The position numbers were made by a program, and so were the translations under genes. DNA of 7,316 nt, taken from an uncultured Clostridia bacterium. Its GTDB lineage: Bacteria > Bacillota > Clostridia > Christensenellales > CAG-314. Positions 1-6,960 of the stretch are shown piece by piece. Every line of letters starts with the position of its first letter. The first letter of the stretch is position 1. The stretch covers positions 1-7,316 of the forward strand of contig CAKPPA010000054.1 in assembly GCA_934177025.1 (NCBI GenBank), read 5' to 3'. A model generated the notes under the pieces. It made no database searches and had not been told where the DNA came from. It saw nothing but the letters and a program-made list of their open reading frames with translations.

Positions 1-999
1 TTTAAGCACCATACACAACAAAAACGGCTGAATCACAATAAGCCCCGTGTAGGAAAAAATATTTTCGGAATTGCCGAAAATCAGCAGCAATTCCTTTTTA
101 ATCAATGCTTGTTTGACGCTTAAATTTTTTACTTTGCGTTCCTTTGTTTTTCGTTTTACCGAAAAATTTACGTTACGCACGTAGTTGTACGAAAACACGG
201 TGTAAACAATGCCTATCGTAAAAATAAGCGCAGCAACAAGCAGAAAAATCAAAAACGCAAGGGAATTTTTTCCGATAAACACGCCTAAAAGCAAATTCAC
301 GGGGAATGCCCACGCTTTAAACTTTTCGAGGTTTGCCATGTTTCCCGAAGTGAAAAGCCCCGCCATGCCGTTGTTCGAAACCAAATTTACAAAAATGTCG
401 AGTACGGTGGCGTACGCATACGCAAGGCAAGCCATCACTACCGAAGCAATGAGTAGTTTAATCAGCGGGTGATTTTTCAGTGCGCTTGTAATGAGGTGCA
501 CGGGATAAACGAGTAAAAGCGCAATGCCAGCCTCCACAACGAAGGACAACGCAGGATAAAACAACGCCGTGAAATAGAACATAGGCGTCAAACCCTCGCT
601 CAGTCCGTACGCAATAAACAGCGGATACTCAAACAGCAGTGCCGCCGAGGTTTGCACCAAAAACAAAAACACCAATTTCGAAAAGATGATTTGTCCGCTT
701 TGCACGGGGCGATTGGACAAAAGTTCCACGTCCTGCGGGTCGAAAAACAATTTTTTCGCCAACATCACGCACGAAGCGGTTAAAAGAATGGTAATTACAA
801 ACAAAAATACGCACAAAAAGGACTCTTTTGCACCTGCTACGTCGGATATTTTACTGATAATTCCGCGAAACACAAACCACTCCACGGCAACGAAGCAAGC
901 CAAAAGCAGCATCGTAAAAACCGCGGAGATTATTTTTTGCGAAAGTTTCGCACTCCCCGAAAAAATCAGTTTAAAATCCTTAATCAACAAGTTAAGCAT
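1..999 (-). CDS. ABC-2 type transporter permease, partial (3' end beyond the window)
   Basis: This is a multi-pass membrane subunit of an ABC exporter, and it should partner the ATPase encoded just upstream. The reading frame is open for 333 codons from the ATG at 999-997 to the left edge, so the C-terminus is missing. Hydrophobic segments lie near residues 23-45, 60-82, 104-131, 141-168, 179-205, 232-241 and 247-272, and a final one starts near 317. Between the second and third is a cytoplasmic stretch, DVELLSNRPVQSGQIIFSKL, that resembles the D-ELLLSLPI-----I--SKL pattern of Firmicutes ABC-2 permeases. Residues 281-292 are very basic (KRKTKERKVKN), as in a cytoplasmic loop. Only two bases separate its ATG from the ATPase stop codon, and the GGGGGA ribosome site lies in the ATPase's last codons, so the two are probably translationally coupled. 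The substrate cannot be told. Confidence 0.85.
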   Translation of the reverse strand, partial: MLNLLIKDFKLIFSGSAKLSQKIISAVFTMLLLACFVAVEWFVFRGIISKISDVAGAKESFLCVFLFVITILLTASCVMLAKKLFFDPQDVELLSNRPVQSGQIIFSKLVFLFLVQTSAALLFEYPLFIAYGLSEGLTPMFYFTALFYPALSFVVEAGIALLLVYPVHLITSALKNHPLIKLLIASVVMACLAYAYATVLDIFVNLVSNNGMAGLFTSGNMANLEKFKAWAFPVNLLLGVFIGKNSLAFLIFLLVAALIFTIGIVYTVFSYNYVRNVNFSVKRKTKERKVKNLSVKQALIKKELLLIFGNSENIFSYTGLIVIQPFLLCMVLK

Positions 1000-1002
1000 T
1001 GC

Positions 1003-1770
1003 TTATCCCCCGTACGTTTCAACAAACAGTTTCCCCAGTTGCAACCTGCGGTTCGGTTCCTTGTTTAAATCGTACAATGCGGCAACTACGCCGTCGTTTA
1101 CGATAGCGACACGGTCGCAAATACGACTTACCAATTCGATGTTATGCGAAGTTACGAACACGGTTTTTCCGTGATCGGCATATTCGCGCATCATTTTTTT
1201 CAGTTCCTCCACCGCCATAACGTCCAGCCCGACGGTAGGCTCGTCCAGCACCCAAATGTCGGGATTAAACAACAAACTCGCCGCAAGGCAAAGTTTTTGC
1301 TTCATCCCGTGGGAATATTCGGAAATGCGATTTTTCAGTTCGCTCAAATCGAGATGCAAGCGTTTGCACAAATACGTGTAGTTTTTGATAAAATCGCCTT
1401 CCGATATTTTGTAAATACCCGCGATAAATTCCAAATAGTCGTAGCCCGTCATCACTTCGTAGCACGACGGCTCGCTGGCAACATACCCAAACCGCTTTTT
1501 TGCCTCGAGCGGTTGTTTTGCGATGTCGAACCCGTCCAACGTAATTTGCCCGCTTTGGAACTGCTTGGCACCTATCATACAGTCGATGGTGGTCGACTTA
1601 CCGATTCCGTTTTTACCGATGAAGCCAAAAAGTTCGCCGTGAAAAACTTTTAAGTTCAGCCCTTTTAGCACCTGCTTTTCGCCGTAGGCCTTGTACAAAT
1701 CCCGAATGACGATCGACGGTTGACGTTCGCCCTCCGACGCTGCCTGATTCCGTATGTTTTCGGCGTTCAT
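1003..1770 (-). CDS. ABC transporter ATP-binding protein
   Basis: This is the nucleotide-binding subunit (255 aa) of an ABC exporter; it hydrolyses ATP at the inner face of the membrane to drive the permease encoded next. Visible motifs in order are Walker A GKNGIGKST (52-60), a Q-loop region VASEPSCYE (97-105) with Glu at the usual Gln position, the signature YSHGMKQK (152-159) in place of LSGGQ, Walker B DIWVLDEP (171-178), the D-loop GLD (181-183) and the switch histidine in TSHN (H209). The SHGMKQK signature and PE-like Q-loop are typical of EcsA/YtrB-type exporters in Firmicutes, usually single half-transporters paired with an ABC-2 permease. The start ATG overlaps the upstream stop as ATGA, and the site GGAGAGGGG lies just before it. 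Length is normal and all ATPase residues are intact. I am sure of the family, not of the substrate. Confidence 0.95.
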   Translation of the reverse strand: MNAENIRNQAASEGERQPSIVIRDLYKAYGEKQVLKGLNLKVFHGELFGFIGKNGIGKSTTIDCMIGAKQFQSGQITLDGFDIAKQPLEAKKRFGYVASEPSCYEVMTGYDYLEFIAGIYKISEGDFIKNYTYLCKRLHLDLSELKNRISEYSHGMKQKLCLAASLLFNPDIWVLDEPTVGLDVMAVEELKKMMREYADHGKTVFVTSHNIELVSRICDRVAIVNDGVVAALYDLNKEPNRRLQLGKLFVETYGG

Positions 1771-3044
1771 ACCCCTCTCCTTAATTTACAAATTCGGATT
1801 ACGTTTTTGTCGGTTGCATTTTCGACAAACGTATACTGCGTGCCGCAGTTTGTGCAGGTAAACATACCGTCGTTTTCGAAAACGCCGTTCGCCCCGCAGG
1901 ACGGGCAATACTTTTTGTATGCCGCCGTATCCGTGCGCACCAGCTGCATTGTTGAAGCCAGCCACGCAAAAATCATTTCCTCCTCGGTTTGACCGGAATG
2001 CGACAAAAGTTCCCCCGTTACGCCGTCCTTTCGTGCCCATTCGCTGAAAACTTCCAGCGAACAATACGCCTTGCCCTCGTCGCTTAACGAAAAATTCGCA
2101 ATGTCCGCCGACGGTTCGCCGCCGGTAAACAAGGCGTACTTCACGGTTTGTTTGCTTTTTTTGTGCGTTACGTCAAGTAGCACCGCGCCCTTTTTACTAA
2201 AATCGAATTTGAGCAAAAACGTTTTGTCGCGAGCGACGTATTCGTTTGCTTTTTTTCCTTTTTTAAAATCGAAGCCGAGTTTTTGAAGAGCTTTTAAAAT
2301 GTAAATTAAACTCAGCGACCGCATGTCGTCGGCTTCCTCTCCTTCGCACGCATACTTCAAAAATCCGTTGTAAAACTTAAAGCATGCGCGATACTTTAAA
2401 TCCTTCAGCAAAATGTTCGTAGGCGTTATTTTGCCTTGCAAAGGTTTTTCCCGCCCTACGATTTTGTAAAAATCGGTGTTTTTTAAATAGGAAACACGCT
2501 TTTCAACGTCCCTAACGTAGTTTAACGCCGTGCCGATTTCGCCGGCGTTCAACGTTACCGTGCCACCGTCGATTCGAGGCAATCGTTCGCCGTAAACCCG
2601 TTTGCGCTCGGTAATTTCCTTGCTCACGAGGTTGATTAAAAGCACGATAAACCTGTTTTCGTAAATGCAGATTTCGTCCTCGTTACGAAAATAGTACAAT
2701 TCCTCGGGGATCATTTTTGCACCGCGGCGTTTCCACAAACTACCGTCGCGACACACCCGCTTAAAATCGTCGGCCGAAAGTTGCCCGGCCTGTTCGAGTC
2801 GGGCAAAAATTTCCTCGCGCTTTGTGGAAACGTGCGGTTTTGCGACAATGGACGAAATGATACTCAGTAAAGAAAGTACTTCCTTTAAGTAGGCGCAATC
2901 CTCGGCGTATGAAATTTTTTGCAACGAAAAGTTGCCCGCGCTTTCCACGTGGGCATAAGCACCGACTAAACCGCCGTACGAGGCAATAAACTCGTCCGCG
3001 GCGCGTGCGTTTTGCTTAAATTGAAGTTGTCCTGCTAAAATCAT
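1767..3044 (-). CDS. DUF2357/McrC-like protein with C-terminal zinc ribbon
   Basis: This 425-residue protein probably partners the McrB-like AAA+ protein encoded before it. The central part carries YFRNEDEICIYENRF (about 118-132); an ENRF motif of this kind is, from memory, characteristic of DUF2357, a domain found in McrC-type subunits and in genes beside McrB-like ATPases. A segment with the outline of a PD-(D/E)XK nuclease, KFDFSKKGAVLLDVTHKK (279-296), has D281 and D291 but Thr293 where the catalytic Lys would be expected, so activity is doubtful. The C-terminus has a zinc ribbon, CPSC-13-CTNC (Cys 380, 383, 397, 400). No signal peptide or membrane helix is seen, so it is cytoplasmic. I chose the ATG at 3044 because AGGGAA lies upstream; a start nine codons earlier at 3071 is open but has no ribosome site. 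The stop overlaps the ABC ATPase start. The assignment rests on motifs and neighbourhood. Confidence 0.8.
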   Translation of the reverse strand: MILAGQLQFKQNARAADEFIASYGGLVGAYAHVESAGNFSLQKISYAEDCAYLKEVLSLLSIISSIVAKPHVSTKREEIFARLEQAGQLSADDFKRVCRDGSLWKRRGAKMIPEELYYFRNEDEICIYENRFIVLLINLVSKEITERKRVYGERLPRIDGGTVTLNAGEIGTALNYVRDVEKRVSYLKNTDFYKIVGREKPLQGKITPTNILLKDLKYRACFKFYNGFLKYACEGEEADDMRSLSLIYILKALQKLGFDFKKGKKANEYVARDKTFLLKFDFSKKGAVLLDVTHKKSKQTVKYALFTGGEPSADIANFSLSDEGKAYCSLEVFSEWARKDGVTGELLSHSGQTEEEMIFAWLASTMQLVRTDTAAYKKYCPSCGANGVFENDGMFTCTNCGTQYTFVENATDKNVIRICKLRRGV

Positions 3045-3053
3045 ACTTTTCTT

Positions 3054-3059
3054 TTCCCT
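3054..3059 (-). promoter_or_regulatory. Ribosome binding site of the DUF2357-like gene
   Basis: The minus strand reads AGGGAA about 9 bases before the ATG at 3044. The longer in-frame start at 3071 has no purine-rich site before it, which favours the shorter protein. The site is only moderately strong. Confidence 0.45.
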
Positions 3060-3095
3060 GACCAAGGGCATTCGCGCTACGTTTTACAAAAAGCC

Positions 3096-4904
3096 TTACA
3101 GCGTTTTCATGATTTTTTGAATCACTTTTTCGCTACGCGGAAGCATACCCTTTCCGTAAGTTTCGCCCATTAATGCAAGGGTTTCCTCCAAGGCAGGTTT
3201 TACGTAATCCTCAAAACGCCCCTCGAGTTTGGAGAACAGCTTTTTGCAAAGCATAAAGTCAAGCGCATCCTCCTTGGTTCCGCCGCACGCAATAAACGCC
3301 GGCACGATTTTTTCGAGTTGATTTAAAATACGGTTACCCACGGCAACGTCGAACGTTTCGTAAACAAAATTTGAAATTTTGTCGAATCGCGCCTTGTCCT
3401 GTGCGGTGAACTCGTTTGCCGAATCGGCTGCGGCAGCGGCGTACAATTTGCGCAATGCAGATGCCGAAAGGTGCAGTTTTTCCACGTTTTGCTCCACTTC
3501 AAACGCATCGTTTTTTTGCAAAAATTCCAACGTAACGGCACGGTCGTACACCTTGTCGGTGATGGTGAAGGTGGAATCGTCGCGGTTGGCAGTACCCACA
3601 AAGTAACTGTTTTCCGGAATTTGCAAATAGCCGTTTTCGAGTTTGATCGGAGGCACAAAATCGTGAGGAACACTCATAATTTTTAATTTCCACTCCGGCA
3701 CCGGATACTCCAACACGCTTAACAGGTCGGCAAAATAGTACTCCACGCGCGAAATGTTCATTTCGTCGAGGACGTAAAAATGCAACGTGTCCGGCTCGTA
3801 ATTCGCTTCGTACAACGCGGTTAAAAATGCGGTTTCCGTGTAGGTTTTTGAAAATTCGTTGTAAAACCCGATGATGCTTGTTTTGTCGCGCCACGTTGCC
3901 TGCACCGGCATAAACAACACGTTTGCACCGATAAACTCGGCAAAATAACGTGGGAGCGACGATTTACCTGTACCCGAAAGTCCTTCCAAAATTTCGAAAT
4001 GACTTGCGGCAAATCCGCTGACAAAAAATCGAATTGTGTCGACGTCGAAATACAGTTTTTGCGTTTTTGCAAGGTAAAGCCGAAACTTTTCAGCCAATTC
4101 CTTCAGCGAAACATCGTCGCTTTGCATCGGCGGGAGTTCAAAGCCCTCGTATTTTTCGTCGATTGCGGTAAGGGACGGAAAAACCTCCTCCCTGTCGCGG
4201 ATAATCACGTCGTCGTCGATGAGTTTGCCTACGCCGCCACTACCGCCACCCATGGGCACGCCCTCGGCAATGCCCTGCATCGGAACGGTAGTTGTACTCG
4301 TCAACGCCGGACTGTCGAAACTGCCGCTAATGTCCAAACTGACGTTGTCGTCGTCGAACACGGGCTGACTTGCACTCGAGAAAAAGCGGAAAGGCTTGTC
4401 CACCAGCGCAAAATTAATTAGGAGCATCAGCGGTGCGCCGATGACAACAACCAACACGATGTAAACAATTGTGGTAAGCAAAATCGTTTGCCCGAGATAC
4501 TTCAAGGCTTTGCTGACGTTTTCGCCGGTAAGCGGACTTTGCATCAGTATGCCCAAAATAATCGAAAGGGCAATGCATGCGACGGCGGTGCCGACGTACC
4601 ACAAAAACATTTTTCCGCTTGCGGGATTGATTTTTTTAAACACGGCAAACTGCCTTTCGAAACAAATTGCGGCTGCGGCGATTGCCACAAACACGGCAAA
4701 AAGCATAACGATAACGAAACCTGCCGTTCCGCCGGAAATTTCCTCAAAATGCATGCCGGAAGCAAGCGTGTTGAGCAAATTCTTTTTCGGGAAAAACGCA
4801 TGCGCTCCGTCGATACTCGCGCAAGTAAACACAAGTAGCACCGAATACATCGTAGCAAGCGCGATTGCGATAAAAGTTTTTCGTGTAAACAGGGTTTTTA
4901 TCAT
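3096..4904 (-). CDS. Membrane-anchored McrB-like AAA+ ATPase
   Basis: This 602-residue protein joins a four-helix membrane anchor to a cytoplasmic AAA+ motor. Hydrophobic segments lie near residues 9-29, 62-82, 100-121 and 139-165. An acidic, Ser/Gly-rich linker follows (about 175-242, including GGGSGG), then the AAA+ domain: Walker A EGLSGTGKSS (307-316), Walker B FYVLDEMN (376-383) continuing SRVEYYFADLLSVLE, sensor-1 region YFVGTANRDDSTF (434-446), YDRA (453-456) as a likely arginine-finger area, and GNRIL (523-527) as a possible sensor 2. The DEMN-RVEYYF and GT-N-D-(S/T)T patterns match the McrB/MoxR-like branch found beside DUF2357 genes. The MNTADR motif of classical GTP-using McrB is not present, so ATP use is possible. 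I chose the ATG at 4904 because AGAAGGG precedes it; an ATG at 4958 would overlap the signal peptidase gene. It lies 22 bases after that gene. The function is not known from sequence. Confidence 0.88.
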   Translation of the reverse strand: MIKTLFTRKTFIAIALATMYSVLLVFTCASIDGAHAFFPKKNLLNTLASGMHFEEISGGTAGFVIVMLFAVFVAIAAAAICFERQFAVFKKINPASGKMFLWYVGTAVACIALSIILGILMQSPLTGENVSKALKYLGQTILLTTIVYIVLVVVIGAPLMLLINFALVDKPFRFFSSASQPVFDDDNVSLDISGSFDSPALTSTTTVPMQGIAEGVPMGGGSGGVGKLIDDDVIIRDREEVFPSLTAIDEKYEGFELPPMQSDDVSLKELAEKFRLYLAKTQKLYFDVDTIRFFVSGFAASHFEILEGLSGTGKSSLPRYFAEFIGANVLFMPVQATWRDKTSIIGFYNEFSKTYTETAFLTALYEANYEPDTLHFYVLDEMNISRVEYYFADLLSVLEYPVPEWKLKIMSVPHDFVPPIKLENGYLQIPENSYFVGTANRDDSTFTITDKVYDRAVTLEFLQKNDAFEVEQNVEKLHLSASALRKLYAAAAADSANEFTAQDKARFDKISNFVYETFDVAVGNRILNQLEKIVPAFIACGGTKEDALDFMLCKKLFSKLEGRFEDYVKPALEETLALMGETYGKGMLPRSEKVIQKIMKTL

Positions 4905-4910
4905 AAACTG

Positions 4911-4917
4911 CCCTTCT
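4911..4917 (-). promoter_or_regulatory. Ribosome binding site of the AAA+ gene
   Basis: The minus strand reads AGAAGGG six bases before the ATG at 4904. It supports this start over the in-frame ATG at 4958, which would add 18 polar residues and overlap the signal peptidase coding region. Confidence 0.7.
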
Positions 4918-4926
4918 TTTTTTGTA

Positions 4927-5946
4927 TTAGACTTGTTCGTCCGTGCCGTTTTCAGCATTTTTTTCGCATTTTGCTTTTGCGGCGTTTTCGGCGTGATTTA
5001 CGCCGAATTTTTGCGTGCTTTCCGCCGGTTGCGGCGGATTGTTTTTTAACATTTCCTCACGGATTTCCTCGGTTACAAGGCCGTTCGGCTCAAACGTGTA
5101 AATAAACTTGTTGAGGTAAAGCGTTTCGACGTACTCCACCGTTAAGTTTTCGACGTCCGAAACCTCCTCCAAGTTCAGTGCTTGTTTTAACACGGCGATC
5201 CGCTCGCTTTTGGCATCGTTCATTGCTTTGTTGCGATTGTCAATCATCAGCATGCAATAAATAATCGCCAGCATCGTCGCTATGCCCGAATAGGACTGAA
5301 AAAACAAAATGAAGATGCCTATGGTAGGCAGATATTTGCCCGTGTACTTGCCAATTACCCTGTCGAACGGCGGATGATCGTTGTCGCTGTCGGGGTTCGC
5401 ATCGCCGCGCGTGGTGTAGGTGCCGTCGCTGTTAATGCGGTAAATGCGGTGAATGATGTTTACGCCTTTGTCGTTGACGTAGGCAATGACGTCGTACTGT
5501 TTCAGTTCGTCGGGACTGGTTACCTTTTCCAACAGAATAATGCTGTAGGTAGGAAATTGATCGTCGTGCCCGTTTAGGTAGTACTCGTTGTTGGGGTGTT
5601 TTTCGCTCATGGAGCCGCTTGCTACCACCATCAGTTTTTTGTCGCCCAAAATCATGGAATTACCGCTGATTTTGTCGATTAACGCAAACACGAAAAAGAT
5701 GCAAAGCACCACGGCGATTACCGTGCAAACAACTCGTTTTAACGTTGCTAACCGCCTTTTTTTTAGGTTTTTTTTGTTTAATTTGTCGTTTACGAACGTG
5801 GTAATCAGTTCGGGGTCGTTTTTTCCGTCCTTGTAATTTTGCACGACGCCTTTGCTGTACGAGCCGAAAAGCATCGTAAAAACGGTTGAAAACCCCGCAA
5901 GTGAAAGCACGGTTACCACAAGCGCAATGATATCAAGCGATGACAT
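4927..5946 (-). CDS. SipW-type (ER-like) signal peptidase I with extended termini
   Basis: This membrane protease cuts signal peptides from exported proteins; the S26B/SipW branch uses a Ser-His pair rather than Ser-Lys. Residues 107-113 contain VVASGSM with the probable nucleophile S112, and IIHRI (164-168) holds the probable general base H166. The stretch TTRGDANPDSDND (178-190) followed by RVIGKYTGKYLPTIG matches the GDxN and V-GK boxes of the family. Membrane segments are near 5-28, 71-91 and 206-235. Basic KKRR residues before the second place the catalytic domain outside the cell. The usual SipW core is under 200 residues; here there is an additional N-terminal helix with a charged loop and a C-terminal tail of about 100 residues, predicted cytoplasmic. 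The site AGGGAA precedes the ATG. It lies downstream of two putative substrates and leads the five-gene operon. The family call is firm; the role of the extensions is unknown. Confidence 0.93.
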   Translation of the reverse strand: MSSLDIIALVVTVLSLAGFSTVFTMLFGSYSKGVVQNYKDGKNDPELITTFVNDKLNKKNLKKRRLATLKRVVCTVIAVVLCIFFVFALIDKISGNSMILGDKKLMVVASGSMSEKHPNNEYYLNGHDDQFPTYSIILLEKVTSPDELKQYDVIAYVNDKGVNIIHRIYRINSDGTYTTRGDANPDSDNDHPPFDRVIGKYTGKYLPTIGIFILFFQSYSGIATMLAIIYCMLMIDNRNKAMNDAKSERIAVLKQALNLEEVSDVENLTVEYVETLYLNKFIYTFEPNGLVTEEIREEMLKNNPPQPAESTQKFGVNHAENAAKAKCEKNAENGTDEQV

Positions 5947-5972
5947 AGTTCCCTACTTTTTTCTGTTGCAAA

Positions 5973-6000
5973 ATCCTAAATTGTTTTTGTAAATTTTCAA
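5973..6000 (-). promoter_or_regulatory. Possible sigma-A-type promoter of the signal peptidase operon
   Basis: The minus strand reads TTGAAA (6000-5995), 16 bases, then TAGGAT (5978-5973). This is a 5/6 and a 4/6 match to the vegetative consensus. It sits just after the terminator of the upstream gene and about 30 bases before the peptidase start, which is where an operon promoter would be expected. The spacing is one base short of optimal. This is prediction only. Confidence 0.4.
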
Positions 6001-6056
6001 AAAAGTCCCTTACTCAAGGTTTTCAAATCGCAACCTCAAGCGAAAGGACTTTTTTT
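5999..6056 (-). terminator. Rho-independent terminator after the secreted-protein gene
   Basis: On the minus strand the arms AAGTCCTTT and AAGGGACTT pair over nine positions with one G-U pair, and an inner stem GAGGTT/AACCTT stacks inside. The structure ends in a run of six T. It lies downstream of the 6111-6941 gene and just before the signal peptidase operon. The plus strand also ends in a long T run after the same stem, so the structure could stop transcription both ways. Confidence 0.75.
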
Positions 6057-6069
6057 CCGTTCGTTCCCC

Positions 6070-6094
6070 GGCAAGGCGTTTTGCCGCCTTTGCC
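6070..6094 (-). other. GC-rich hairpin downstream of the secreted-protein gene
   Basis: The minus strand carries GGCAAAGGCG and CGCCTTGCC, which pair over nine positions with one bulged A, about 17 bases after the stop codon. No T run follows on this strand, so it is more likely a 3' stabilising stem than a terminator by itself. On the plus strand a T-rich stretch does follow it. Confidence 0.5.
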
Positions 6095-6110
6095 CTTTTG
6101 TTTTATGTTG

Positions 6111-6941
6111 TTATTTTGCTTCCGCGTTGATGATTACGGTAAACTTAGCGTCTTTTCCGATAATATCCTGCATTGCTTGAAGGATATCGCGTTTTGCTTC
6201 CGCCGTCAACTTGGTGTACTTTTCGTTCTCTTCCTTGCCCACGTTTGCGATTGCAAGTAGGTCGTCCAAGTTCGTGACGAGTGACTCTCCTTGTTCGTTT
6301 TGCCTGTCAAGGTAAATACCAGGATTTTCGCCTTTTCCTTCAAATTTAAACAATTCGCCCCAGCCGAACGCCACGTCGAACTTGAACGTTGCAGTATCGT
6401 CGCTACCCTTTGTAAACACAGTAGTGTTAGCCGGCTGATAGTTTACACTATCCGCAACAATCGCTTTACCGTTTTTATCTACCGCACCAGCCGGTAACGT
6501 GATGTACTTTGGCAAATTCGGATCCACTACGTAGCTGTCGCCATCCAGTTTGTAACCGGCTGCTGTAATCACGCCATCCGGAACCTGAATTGTTACGCCC
6601 ATTTGTTTTAGCGTTGCAAATTTTTGAATCGAACCGGTAACGGTGATTTTAAGGTTTTCAACATCGTCTGCTTGGGCTTCGTTAAAACGAATGTTGCCTG
6701 TCGTATCGGTTTTCAGCGGGCCGAAAGTGATTTTGCCGAGATTAGTCGCATTGTTTACGGTAACGCCCAAAATAGCATCGGATACGTCGGAAGACGACAC
6801 GTTGCCATCCCCCTTGCCGCCGCCACTGTTACTAATTAACCACGATGCGAAGCCGACTGCCGTCAACGATATGATTAAAAACATGCACATCACAACGGCT
6901 ACAGCTTGACGTGAAAACGATTTACGCGTAGTTTTTTTCAT
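6111..6941 (-). CDS. TasA-like secreted protein with SipW-type signal peptide
   Basis: This 276-residue protein is probably exported and processed by the signal peptidase encoded downstream. It begins MKKTTRKS, a basic n-region, followed by a hydrophobic core (about 12-30) ending in LTAVGFASWLIS. A Gly-Phe-Ala-Ser-Trp type junction resembles the cut site of SipW-cognate proteins such as TasA (GTWAAF), with cleavage expected near residues 32-34. Next is a Gly/Ser-rich segment (about 36-52) and then alternating beta-type sequence without cysteines. The C-terminal part has FDVAFGWGE, an acidic helical stretch and a final beta strand, FTVIINAEAK. No LPXTG anchor, choline-binding or S-layer repeat is seen. 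I chose the ATG at 6941 because a GGAGG site precedes it; an in-frame GTG at 6983 would spoil the signal peptide. Its last part matches the upstream partial gene. A matrix or fibre role is inferred from the family. Confidence 0.85.
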   Translation of the reverse strand: MKKTTRKSFSRQAVAVVMCMFLIISLTAVGFASWLISNSGGGKGDGNVSSSDVSDAILGVTVNNATNLGKITFGPLKTDTTGNIRFNEAQADDVENLKITVTGSIQKFATLKQMGVTIQVPDGVITAAGYKLDGDSYVVDPNLPKYITLPAGAVDKNGKAIVADSVNYQPANTTVFTKGSDDTATFKFDVAFGWGELFKFEGKGENPGIYLDRQNEQGESLVTNLDDLLAIANVGKEENEKYTKLTAEAKRDILQAMQDIIGKDAKFTVIINAEAK

Positions 6942-6950
6942 TTGTTTTTT

Positions 6951-6955
6951 CCTCC
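6951..6955 (-). promoter_or_regulatory. Ribosome binding site of the TasA-like gene
   Basis: The minus strand has a perfect GGAGG nine bases before the ATG at 6941. This fixes the start, since the product then begins directly with a typical signal-peptide n-region. Confidence 0.8.
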
Positions 6956-6960
6956 ATCCT

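Noticed and set aside
686..1174. Open frame of 162 codons on the plus strand
   Set aside because: It is antisense to the permease and the end of the ATPase gene, and its product has no coherent hydrophobic or domain pattern.
1144..1653. Open frame of 169 codons on the plus strand
   Set aside because: It is antisense to the ABC ATPase with all its motifs intact; a shadow of codon bias.
1767..4904. A standard McrBC type IV restriction system
   Set aside because: The family resemblance is real, but the DNA-recognition domain, the MNTADR motif and a clear nuclease lysine are not seen, so I do not call restriction as the function.
3096..4958. Longer start for the AAA+ gene at 4958
   Set aside because: It would overlap the signal peptidase gene by 32 bases, add a polar tail before the first helix, and have no better ribosome site than the ATG at 4904.
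4471..5049. Open frame of 192 codons on the plus strand
   Set aside because: It lies antisense to the AAA+ and signal peptidase genes, whose motifs are clear; it has no recognisable domain or good ribosome site.
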